Positions 1 to 6,209 of a stretch of 6,411 bases of DNA are shown here, piece by piece; position 1 is the first letter of the stretch; every line of letters begins with the position of its first letter. The position numbers and the translations under genes were made by a program. This DNA is from Deltaproteobacteria bacterium (GTDB lineage: Bacteria; Desulfobacterota; Syntrophia; Syntrophales; UBA2210), in NCBI GenBank assembly GCA_016935935.1, contig JAFGPZ010000080.1, forward strand, positions 1-6,411. The letters run 5' to 3'. The notes beneath the pieces are model-generated. The model worked only from the letters and a program-made list of their open reading frames with translations. It was not told the DNA's origin and ran no database searches.

Positions 1-2
1 AT

Positions 3-98
3 CTTGCGATGACAAGGGGAAGGCAGGAAGTATTGATAATGGAAGATATTTACTATGAGATAGCAAAGATAGTTGGATTCGGGTCCTCTCCCATTTAG
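3..98 (+). CDS. possible 3' end of an upstream gene (partial, unidentified)
   Basis: One plus-strand frame is open from the left edge to a TAG at 96-98 and gives 31 residues that include LIMEDIYYEIAKIVGFG. The composition (acidic and hydrophobic residues, with a Tyr-Tyr-Glu-Ile run) looks like a normal protein C-terminus, and it lies in the same direction as the next gene. An open run of this length is not rare by chance, and a minus-strand frame is also open over the same bases. I do not recognise the family. Confidence 0.3.
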   Translation, partial: LAMTRGRQEVLIMEDIYYEIAKIVGFGSSPI

Positions 99-126
99 TT
101 GCTTGTTGCCAAGGCATGAAAGACAT

Positions 127-187
127 ATAACTTAAAGGGAGAAACCACCCGGAAAATTAAATCATGTGGGTGGGAACTGTAAGTTAT
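127..187. repeat. nested inverted repeat, possible structured RNA or operator
   Basis: The outer arms ATAACTTA (127-134) and TAAGTTAT (180-187) pair perfectly over 8 bp, and a T-G wobble at 126/188 could extend them. Inside, CCACCC (145-150) pairs with GGGTGG (168-173) over 6 bp, with a further possible G-U pair at 151/167. Purine-rich asymmetric internal loops (AAGGGAGAAA and GAACTG) separate the two helices, and the apical loop is A/T-rich. No T-run follows, so it is not a typical terminator. It lies before the TTGACA box, so it would be either in the 3' region of the upstream transcript or a DNA site. It does not match any riboswitch consensus I can recall. Confidence 0.4.
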
Positions 188-203
188 GCTTTATCCGATA
201 ATC

Positions 204-230
204 TTGACAGCAAGTTTATTTTTTGATAGT
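204..230 (+). promoter_or_regulatory. putative sigma70-type promoter of the selenoprotein gene
   Basis: A perfect -35 hexamer TTGACA (204-209) is followed after a short 15-bp spacer by GATAGT (225-230), which matches 4 of 6 positions of the -10 consensus. It sits about 40 bp upstream of the likely ATG at 273. The spacing is suboptimal, and the A/T-rich TAAAAT at 239-244 is too far away to serve as its -10, so the assignment is tentative. Confidence 0.35.
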
Positions 231-272
231 CATACCGTTAAAATAATGAACGGACGAAGTTGAGTGATCACT

Positions 273-1448
273 ATGAATAAGACATATGAAAAGGTTAGGG
301 CATTAACAAATATCAGGATGTCTCTGTGCCTGTCTGTTCTCTTTATTTTCTTGCATTTTACCATAGCTGTGACAGTTGGTTTTTCCGAAACCGTCAAGGT
401 GACGATAGCTCAGACAAACAATCTGAACGGCAGACTTTTCGCTGAAGGGACCTCTGAATGAGGGAAGTGCGTGATGCTGGGCGGTCTTGCCCGGCGAGTT
501 GCCTTTATTGATCAGTTGAGAGTAACGCAGAAGCATCTTGTTCTTGTCGATTCGGGGCGCGTGTTCCAGGATCCGAGAGTCGAGGATGATGCCGAAAAGG
601 TTGGCGTAAACGCACGGTTGATATCTCGCGCATATAAACGCATGGGAGTGAATGCAGTCAATGTGGGGGATCTGGAACTGCTGCAGGGGCTCCCCTTTCT
701 GAAGGAACAAGCCTCACAGGGACTGAACCTTATATCGGCCAATCTGGTAGATACAGCAGGCAGAAAAACGATCTTCCCTCCATTTTTCATACATACCGTC
801 GAAGGCTTCAGGATTGCATTTTTTGGTCTTGTAACGTCAGAGCTTGAACCAGAAATCCGAAAGGCCATGGGGAAAGATACTATGATTATGGATCCAATAA
901 AGACGGCAAAGGACATGGTCGAGCAATTAAGAGACAAGGCCGATGTCATCATTCTCCTTTCCTGCCTGGGATTGGATAAGGAACGTCAGCTTATCAGAAA
1001 GGTGCCGGGTATCCATTTTATCCTGGGAGGTAACGAAGGTCGCTATTTCAAAGCTTTGTTGAAGGAAGAGGAGACCTTTATCGCACAGTCCTACTGGGCT
1101 GGTATGTATACGGGCAGGCTTGACCTGACTCTGAAAAGCAGGCATTTCCCCTTTCAGGATGCGGGAGAGAAATTTCGTATAAAAGAGGAGATTACCGATC
1201 TTGATCGCCGCGCTGAAAGAATCAAGGCTGTCCTTAATGAAGGTGAAAACAGTGTGCTGGAATTTACACTTAGTAAGATAAACACTAAACGGGGACAACT
1301 TCAGGAGACCCTGGATAATTTGGAGAAATCGCCGTACATCGGTAATCTCTTTCGGTGGGAGATGGTGCCTTTAGACAATACTTACAAGGAAGACAGGGAA
1401 GTGGTGGACTGGATAAGAAAAGCGGGATTTAATAAGGCTGTAAAATAG
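273..1448 (+). CDS. predicted selenoprotein, exported 5'-nucleotidase/calcineurin-phosphoesterase-like
   Basis: The reading frame runs for 391 codons with a single in-frame TGA (459-461), read here as selenocysteine 63. The N-terminus has a basic stretch and a hydrophobic segment (about residues 17-38), which is a likely signal peptide. The phosphoesterase-like fold follows: VTIAQTNNLNG (43-53), the family-typical GGLARR (70-75), LVDSG (91-95), AVNVGDLEL (128-136), VIILLSCLG (225-233) and ILGGNEG (250-256). In active 5'-nucleotidases the matching positions carry the metal ligands of TNDxHG, GD, GNHE, an H before G, and GGHTH. Most are replaced here (N, N, R, D/L, C, N/E), so metal-dependent hydrolysis is doubtful. 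Sec63 and Cys66 form U-G-K-C, a CxxC-like redox pair. The usual C-terminal nucleotidase domain is absent, and a charged, probably helical tail takes its place. No CxxCH heme motif is present. An in-frame TGA at 261-263 limits the start to GTG 264 or later; ATG 273 is preferred, although no strong ribosome binding site is visible. The alternative reading is a pseudogene with a nonsense codon. Confidence 0.75.
476..495 (+). promoter_or_regulatory. candidate bacterial SECIS element
   Basis: GCTGGGC (476-482) pairs with GCCCGGC (489-495) over 7 bp, including one T-G wobble at 478/493, around the hexaloop GGTCTT (483-488). The stem starts 14 nt and the loop 21 nt after the TGA at 459-461. This is within the known range for bacterial SECIS elements, and the first two loop bases are G as expected. 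The loop core GGUCU is the same as in the Escherichia coli fdhF SECIS, where a G and the adjacent U are contacted by SelB. The bulged U of fdhF is not obvious here. The hairpin overlaps codons for the conserved Gly-Gly-Leu-Ala-Arg-Arg, so part of its G/C content is imposed by the protein. Confidence 0.7.
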
Positions 1449-1513
1449 TAAAAAAGGCATAACGATATAATTCCGCAGACAGACCGGGTGGAAGTTTCGA
1501 TGTAACGTAGCTC

Positions 1514-1534
1514 AAGAAGCGACGCAGGCTTTTT
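1514..1534 (+). terminator. weak putative terminator after the selenoprotein gene
   Basis: AAGAAGC (1514-1520) can pair with GCTTTTT (1528-1534) around a 7-nt loop, with one G-U pair, and the 3' arm doubles as a T-run. It ends directly before the stop codon of the convergent GuaA-like gene. The stem is A/T-rich and short, and on the minus strand no T-run follows, so only plus-strand termination would be served. The rest of the 86-bp convergent gap shows nothing else convincing. Confidence 0.3.
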
Positions 1535-2503
1535 CTATATCGCCTCTATCGTTGACGGCGGCTTTTTTGTGATATTGTAGGTGACACTCACGACGCCCGC
1601 CACCTTTCTCGTTATCTCTTCTGCCATTTTCTCCAGGACAGGGTAGGGGAGTTGTGTCGGCGATCCCGTCTTTGCATCTTCACTGTCCCAGCACCTGATT
1701 TCTATCTGCAGTCCAAAATCCCTTTTCCCCGCTCTTACACCTGTTACCCTGTCTTCGTGCAGTATGGCAAGGTACTGAAAGGCACCGGTGGTGTAAAGAG
1801 AATCTTCCACAATTCTGGTTGCCTGTCGTACCGTTTCCACTTTTTCAGGCGTCACCTCACCGATGACGCGTGCCGCCAGTGCAGGCCCTGGGAAAGGCGG
1901 CCGTTCATAGATTGCTTTGGGTAGCCCGAGGGCCTTTGCAATGGTCCGTATGGCCGGTTTCCTCAGCCCAATCAGGGGTTCAATAACATTGTATCCATAG
2001 CTTTTTAGCGGATCGATTCCGATCTGCTCAAGTATGTTGTGCTGTCTCTTTATTCCGGCTATCGTCTCTTCTATGTCGGTATAATTCGTTCCCTGGAAGA
2101 GGTGTTTTGCCCCCGTTTCCCGGACTAGCCTTCCAAAGACATCCTTGTAAAAGGTCTCTGTAATGGCCTCACGTTTTTCTTCAGGATCGGTCTTCCCCTT
2201 GAGGGCGGCGAAGAACTGATCCCGGGCATCGATAAGCTCGACATCGACACCAAGCTTTTTAAACCATGAGGCAATCGTTCGAGGTTCATCTTGCCTCATA
2301 AGACCTGTGTCTATGAAGAGGGATTTTAACCTAGTTCCAAGGGCCTTGTGGGCCAGCATGGTAACAGCTGCTGAATCCACTCCACCAGATAGGGCGTTGA
2401 CGGCTGAACCACTCCTTACAGTTGATGATATCTCGTCCACCATTTTATCAATAAATTCATCGGTATCCAGGGTCTCCAATTTTATTTCTGTAATTTCAGT
2501 CAT
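1535..2503 (-). CDS. guaA: GuaA-like GMP synthase ATP-pyrophosphatase, no glutaminase domain
   Basis: This 322-residue protein corresponds to the ATP-pyrophosphatase plus dimerisation parts of GMP synthase, which amidates XMP to GMP through an adenylated intermediate. The pyrophosphate-binding loop SGGVDS is at residues 39-44. It is followed by LFIDTGLMR (62-70), FQGTNYTDIEE (136-146), KRQHN (152-156), RPPFPGPALAARVIGE (201-216) and the C-terminal KKPPSTIE (313-320), which corresponds to the usual KPPATIEWE. The roughly 190-residue N-terminal glutamine amidotransferase of standard bacterial GuaA (about 510-525 residues in all) is absent, as in the two-subunit archaeal type, and no separate glutaminase gene lies in this window. 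The region normally reading like LRAVETxDxMTA is here IEIRCWDSEDAKTG (267-280), so substrate binding may differ. ATG 2503 is chosen because AAAGGA precedes it at good spacing; the TTG at 2530 lacks such a site. It could be a divergent paralogue using ammonia or another acceptor. Confidence 0.85.
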   Translation of the reverse strand: MTEITEIKLETLDTDEFIDKMVDEISSTVRSGSAVNALSGGVDSAAVTMLAHKALGTRLKSLFIDTGLMRQDEPRTIASWFKKLGVDVELIDARDQFFAALKGKTDPEEKREAITETFYKDVFGRLVRETGAKHLFQGTNYTDIEETIAGIKRQHNILEQIGIDPLKSYGYNVIEPLIGLRKPAIRTIAKALGLPKAIYERPPFPGPALAARVIGEVTPEKVETVRQATRIVEDSLYTTGAFQYLAILHEDRVTGVRAGKRDFGLQIEIRCWDSEDAKTGSPTQLPYPVLEKMAEEITRKVAGVVSVTYNITKKPPSTIEAI

Positions 2504-2595
2504 GTCGATTTTTCCTTTCAATTTTTTCAAAGCAACTTATGCACACAACAAGAGCAAAATCTCCCCGGGTGCTTGCATGTCACGCCTTGTGAAAA

Positions 2596-2623
2596 AATAT
2601 AAAAAAGCTTCGAATCCAGGCAA
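2596..2623 (-). promoter_or_regulatory. putative sigma70-type promoter of the GuaA-like gene
   Basis: On the minus strand TTGCCT (complement of 2618-2623, 4 of 6 consensus) is followed after 16 bp by TATATT (complement of 2596-2601, 5 of 6 consensus). Transcription from here would give a leader of about 85 nt before ATG 2503. The position in the 166-bp gap between the glycosyltransferase and the GuaA-like gene suggests the latter can be transcribed separately. The A/T-rich background makes chance matches possible. Confidence 0.4.
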
Positions 2624-2669
2624 TGGTAGTTTGTAGCTTTTATGACATACTGAAACAGGGAGAATTCAG

Positions 2670-3881
2670 CTACAGGAGATAGACCAGCTTTTTTCTGATA
2701 TCCCCATGGGCGGTGAAATTCATCATATCCTCCCACAGCTTTTTTGTGCTGATCAGTCTATGAAATGAGTTTCCAGTAGCTTTCACTTCCGATTGCGCTA
2801 TTTCGATATTTTTCATGGCCTCATGCGCGTCACTCTCTCTTCCTTCGGTTCTGTATCTTGTGGCAAGAGCGGAACATTCTGCGATTATTTTATCTTCAAG
2901 GTCGTCCTTCAAAAAGGCGCCGGGATAGGGATCAAGCTCCTCCGCACTCACAAGAACCATGTCGGGCATTTCTTCCTGATTTCGAAGCTTCTCCCTCTCC
3001 CTGATGAATCGATATAGATCTTCTCGAAGTTTCTTCCACTCCGGGTGAGGTTTTGGAGGTGGCAGATGTTTGATCGACAGCCTGTTGTCAAGGAAGAATG
3101 TGTGTCCGAACATTTTCATATTTATGAGGTAATCTATATCCTCTCCCCTTGATATTGATGGATCAAAGGGAATACGCGTGAAAATATCCCTGTGCACAAC
3201 CATGTTTCCACCAAAGACGAAGGATGTCTCCTTAAGTCGTGGGGGCGTGCCAATTATCATTTCAAAGGCCTTGTTCATTTGGGCGACCTTGTCCCATGAT
3301 GCCATTTGAGATTCCTCTGTCGTTTTGAGTCGCCAGCCTCCGTCGGGCTGGAGGTAGTAACCTGCCACGGCGCCTATGAAAAGGTTGTCCATTCTCTGCC
3401 CTATAAATTCACGAGCCTTGTCCATAAAGAAGGGGTCTTCAAAAACTTCGTCATCGTCGATTAGCACTGCTATTTCTGATTCCAGCAGATGTGGAAGAAA
3501 AAGGCACAGGTTTCTGATATTTGAATATCCCCGGAGACTAAGCAATTCGGAAAAACTGCCGCGGCCTTCTTTATCGATAATTTTATGAAACTGTTTCAGG
3601 TGAGAGTGACTGAAAAGTCGGACTGTGACATCTGTTTTTAAATTCGCTATTATACGGGCGACATGTTCTTACACTCTTTCTTCAATATCCACCGCATTAG
3701 AGACGGCAATTATAACAAGATCGAAGTCTTTATCCTTCAGGATGGATATACTTTCGATGGCCCTTGCAAGAGTCCCTTCAGTATCCAGTGGGGTAGGATG
3801 ATCGTAGATGGCATCGGTCTCTTCAGCTCTTTTATTCCCTTCCCTTGTCCAGTAGGACGGAATTATCATGGTTGTTTTCAT
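2670..3881 (-). pseudogene. GT-A type glycosyltransferase interrupted by an in-frame TAA
   Basis: The frame from ATG 3881 to TAG 2670 holds 403 codons, of which codon 71 is TAA (3669-3671). No frameshift occurs, and both sides read as one protein. Before the stop are the N-terminal strand MIIPSYW and FDLVIIAVSNAVDIEERV. After it are 41 codons of sensible sequence with no usual start codon, and then a TTG at 3545. Glycosyltransferase features in full-frame numbering are the nucleotide-sugar and metal-binding VLIDDDEVFED (Asp 142-144), VFGGNMVVHRDIF (about 222-234) and SRGEDIDYLINMKMFG (about 244-259) with the likely catalytic acidic pair. A basic helical C-terminal extension follows. It resembles family 2-like GT-A enzymes; donor and acceptor cannot be told. 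The stop removes the Asp motif from the N-terminal product, so the gene is inactive unless the stop is a sequencing error or is read through. No clear ribosome binding site precedes ATG 3881. It lies 46 bp after the ketopantoate reductase gene and probably shares its transcript. Confidence 0.8.
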
Positions 3882-3909
3882 AGGCGAAACTTTATATTAC
3901 ATTTTTATT

Positions 3910-3923
3910 TCACGGAAACGTGA
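3910..3923. repeat. small intercistronic hairpin
   Basis: TCACG (3910-3914) and CGTGA (3919-3923) pair over 5 bp around GAAA on the plus strand, or TTTC on the transcribed minus strand. It starts just past the stop of the ketopantoate reductase gene. No T-run follows in the direction of transcription, so it may be an mRNA-stabilising or processing hairpin rather than a terminator. It is short enough to be chance. Confidence 0.25.
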
Positions 3924-3927
3924 CCGT

Positions 3928-4848
3928 TTAATCGATATATTCTTCTATTGCCTTGATTGCCTTAAAGAGGACATTGTTTACGGGAGTCGGGACGGCATGT
4001 TTCTCGCCCAGTTCGATAATTTTTCCGGCAAACATCTCTACTTCTGTCTTCCTTCTGGCATCTATGTCCTGCAGCATAGATGTTTTTCCCTTTGGAGAGA
4101 GTTGAGACATGAAGGAGTACCAGTTTTTGATGTCTTCTTCATGGAGATTAACACCTTTCACACGACCGATATCCATAACTTCCCTCATTGTGAGTTCCAT
4201 TAGTTGACGAGCATGGTCTGATTTCTGGAAGACGGAAAAGGGTGCGCGCAGAACAGCCGACACCTGATTAATGCCCACATTTATCATAAATTTCCACCAC
4301 AGGTTTCTTATCATATCTTCAGGGATTTCATATTCGATACCGGCCCTGTCGAAAAGGGCCTGAACCTTCCTCACACGCTCTGAGGTTGAATGGTTGCAGG
4401 CTTCGCCAAAGAAGAGTTTTCCCTGTTTTGTATATACAACCCTTTCTTCCTGCCTTAGCGCGTCAATCCCCACCGCTACGGCATACAACATCTTTTCCAT
4501 GCCGTAGACGGCGCCTATCCGATCTTCGCTCTCTATTCCGTTCATGACAGATATAATGGCCGTATCTTTTCCTATGACACATCCCATGTCTTTGATGGTT
4601 TGTTCAAGATGATGGTGTTTCACGGCTACAATAAGCAGATCTGCGGGTGGTACATTCTCTTCAGTGCTTATCACGTGCAGTGGATAATGCTTATCATTGA
4701 CGGTTAACCCCTTTTGCCTGAGGGATTCACAACGTTCACCACCGGCTACAAGAGAAACGCACTCTCTGTCCATGTCATAAAATTTACTGGCATAGAATGA
4801 GCCCATTGCACCGGCCCCTATTACTGACACTCTTGCTGAAGAAGACAT
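3928..4848 (-). CDS. panE: 2-dehydropantoate 2-reductase (ketopantoate reductase family)
   Basis: This 306-residue cytoplasmic enzyme has the usual length and order of the PanE/ApbA family, which reduces ketopantoate to pantoate with NADPH in pantothenate and coenzyme A synthesis. The Rossmann glycine motif VIGAGAMGSFYA is at residues 9-20. VAVKHHHLEQT (74-84) and the conserved SVMNGIESED (100-109) close the nucleotide-binding domain. The C-terminal helical domain carries WWKFMINVGINQVSA (184-198) with the likely catalytic Lys186, and TSMLQDIDARRKTEVE (256-271) with the conserved Ser and Glu of the substrate site. ATG 4848 is preceded by AAGGGG at good spacing. The gene begins 23 bp after the baeRF gene, which points to one transcript. 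Paralogues of this family can act on other 2-oxoacids, so the pantothenate role is likely but not certain, especially as no other pan genes are adjacent. Confidence 0.88.
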   Translation of the reverse strand: MSSSARVSVIGAGAMGSFYASKFYDMDRECVSLVAGGERCESLRQKGLTVNDKHYPLHVISTEENVPPADLLIVAVKHHHLEQTIKDMGCVIGKDTAIISVMNGIESEDRIGAVYGMEKMLYAVAVGIDALRQEERVVYTKQGKLFFGEACNHSTSERVRKVQALFDRAGIEYEIPEDMIRNLWWKFMINVGINQVSAVLRAPFSVFQKSDHARQLMELTMREVMDIGRVKGVNLHEEDIKNWYSFMSQLSPKGKTSMLQDIDARRKTEVEMFAGKIIELGEKHAVPTPVNNVLFKAIKAIEEYID

Positions 4849-4871
4849 CTGCTGGCCCCTTGCTGTATTAT

Positions 4872-5969
4872 TTAATATCTAAAAAGAGCAGCCAGATTTG
4901 ATTGATCAGGCATCTCCCCCGGTTCCACTGCATATACAATGCCTCCGTTTAGAAAGGTCTCCATGGCAGCCAGATCAAGGAGATCTTCATGTCCCGCTTG
5001 AGGGCCATCGCCGATTTGAACCTTGGCTGTTTCACGATCGAATGTTCCCCACTGTTGAACACCTGTGGCGACAAACAATACTTTAACCCGTCCGTTACAG
5101 GCGGCGCTGATAATCTCTGTTATGTCGCGAGACGTCAGTCCAGTACCGGCATTTTGTCTGTACTTATCTTCCGCCTTTGCCTTTTTTTGCTCAAGGATTG
5201 GATCAATAATCGGGAGGGCCATACCGTGCAGTTTATCTCCGCTAAGCTCTTCAGGGTTCCCGGGAATTCCTTTCTCTGCCAGTTTTGGGTATGTGTTGGC
5301 CTCCTTGTATATGGGAAGGAGGTAATCAACCCCGGCAAATATCAGGGGAGACTTCTTGTCCTTTAAAAACTCACGAAGTCCCTTGTCAATATGTTTGAAA
5401 TATTGAAGAATTTTTAATTTCGTATCCTCTGTTCCTGTATGCAGTTGCAGGCGTTTTTCAAAAGCATCGAGGTTCAGGGCATCATCGAGGCTTTCGGGTA
5501 TGCCTTTAAGCTGTACCTCTCGTGAGTCAAATCGAGAGCATTCAAGAAGTCTCAGACTATTCTGGCTAATTGCAAGAATATAAAAATCCAGATTTTTATT
5601 CAGAATGGGCATAAGGGGTTTAATGTGAAAACGGTCCGTTACTACTACAAGTTCTTCGAAATCCTGAGGGACGAGGTAGTATTTAAAAAAATCCAGAGAG
5701 AAAAATAGGGCAAGTCCGTCTTTCTGGTTCCACCAGAAAGACGAATCACCCACAAGTTCCTGTGCAGGTGCAATCAAATCTTTTGCCTCCGAGGGACGTA
5801 ATCCCGCCGAAATCAGACGTTCCTCCGTGTCGCGGAGCAAATTTTTATATCTGATCTGGTTCTGCTGTGTATCTACACCCTTATTAAGGGTCGGCATATA
5901 CATTGAGACACAAGTTCCGAGTTTTTCCTGCATCAAGGATCTAAATTCATCTCTCGATAATATATTCAT
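4872..5969 (-). CDS. baeRF-family protein (bacterial homologue of archaeo-eukaryotic release factor eRF1)
   Basis: This 365-residue protein matches, from memory, the bacterial archaeo-eukaryotic release factor (baeRF) group, probably family 3 or 7. The N-terminal domain contains CVSMYMPT (20-27) and QNQIRYKNLLRDTEERL (36-52), followed by FWWNQKDGLALFFS (78-91) and FEELVVVTDRFHIKPLMP (104-121). A middle RNase H-like eRF1 domain 2 begins at about DFYILAISQNSLRLLE (128-143). The C-terminal pelota-like domain 3 contains RVKVLFVATGVQQWGTFD (294-311) and ends with ETFLNGGIVYAVEPGEMP...LAALFRY. No GGQ peptide-release motif is present, so a normal termination role is unlikely; ribosome rescue or quality control has been proposed for the group on comparative grounds. 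ATG 5969 is preceded by AAGGGAG about 9 nt upstream, which supports the start. It is the first gene of the probable operon with the ketopantoate reductase and the broken glycosyltransferase. Confidence 0.82.
   Translation of the reverse strand: MNILSRDEFRSLMQEKLGTCVSMYMPTLNKGVDTQQNQIRYKNLLRDTEERLISAGLRPSEAKDLIAPAQELVGDSSFWWNQKDGLALFFSLDFFKYYLVPQDFEELVVVTDRFHIKPLMPILNKNLDFYILAISQNSLRLLECSRFDSREVQLKGIPESLDDALNLDAFEKRLQLHTGTEDTKLKILQYFKHIDKGLREFLKDKKSPLIFAGVDYLLPIYKEANTYPKLAEKGIPGNPEELSGDKLHGMALPIIDPILEQKKAKAEDKYRQNAGTGLTSRDITEIISAACNGRVKVLFVATGVQQWGTFDRETAKVQIGDGPQAGHEDLLDLAAMETFLNGGIVYAVEPGEMPDQSNLAALFRY
5717..5743. repeat. perfect 11-bp inverted repeat inside the baeRF coding sequence
   Basis: CGTCTTTCTGG (5717-5727) and CCAGAAAGACG (5733-5743) are exact reverse complements separated by 5 bases. 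In the minus-strand mRNA this would be a stable hairpin with loop UGGAA, covering codons for the conserved Ser-Phe-Trp-Trp-Asn-Gln-Lys-Asp run (about residues 76-84). It is longer than expected by chance for a window of this size, but the protein sequence constrains it. Confidence 0.5.
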
Positions 5970-6010
5970 AAAACTTAACTCCCTTCTGGTGTATCTGTTA
6001 GTAAATGCAT

Positions 6011-6038
6011 CTTGAAAAATAAGAAAAGCGCCTTCAAG
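6011..6038. repeat. inverted repeat upstream of the baeRF gene
   Basis: CTTGAA (6011-6016) and TTCAAG (6033-6038) are exact reverse complements 16 bp apart, about 40-70 bp upstream of the baeRF start codon. The arm centres lie 22 bp apart, about two helical turns, as for an operator bound by a dimer. On the minus strand the distal arm contains TTGAAG, 17 bp from CAAGAT, a weak promoter-like pair. Six-base arms at this distance can also arise by chance. Confidence 0.3.
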
Positions 6039-6180
6039 GTTGTGATGTTGTTAGAATGCCTGATACTATACCCTACACAAAGAAGAAGACGCCATGGTTA
6101 ATACAATAGTAAATAATGATTGAAAAGTAAATAGATAAATCAAAGTGGGAAACACAACCATCGCTTTTCCGTCTATCGTC

Positions 6181-6209
6181 TTGACGTGCAAGGGTATTTT
6201 CTTTACTAT
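6181..6209 (+). promoter_or_regulatory. putative promoter of the MoxR-like gene
   Basis: TTGACG (6181-6186, 5 of 6) is followed after exactly 17 bp by TACTAT (6204-6209, 4 of 6). The start codon lies about 147 bp downstream. A second -35-like TTGACC follows at 6211-6216, with less convincing -10 choices after it. Both -35-like boxes lie in a short direct repeat, CTTGAC...GGGTAT, at 6180-6197 and 6210-6223. Confidence 0.4.

Noticed and set aside
1..126. Minus-strand frame open from about 126 to the left edge
   Set aside because: It has no ribosome binding site and a Ser/Leu/Pro-rich composition; the plus-strand frame over the same bases looks more protein-like.
246..263. A tiny upstream open frame (ATG at 246, five codons, TGA 261-263)
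   Set aside because: It has no ribosome binding site and is too short to support; it only serves to limit the start of the selenoprotein gene.
512..952. Long minus-strand frame antisense to the selenoprotein gene
   Set aside because: It is a shadow frame with Ser/Arg/Thr-rich low-information sequence; the plus-strand frame carries the recognisable family motifs.
471..1448. A separate gene starting at GTG 471 after the TGA
   Set aside because: It would lack the signal peptide and first motif strand, which lie in the same frame just upstream. No good ribosome binding site precedes 471, and the SECIS-like hairpin favours reading through the TGA.
3910..3923. Terminator after the ketopantoate reductase gene
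   Set aside because: The hairpin has only 5 bp and is not followed by a T-run on the transcribed strand.
459..5969. A joint stop-codon recoding system built from the TGA gene, the TAA gene and the baeRF protein
   Set aside because: The TGA is explained by selenocysteine insertion, the TAA has no recoding signal, and the baeRF lacks GGQ. Nearness alone does not support a functional link.
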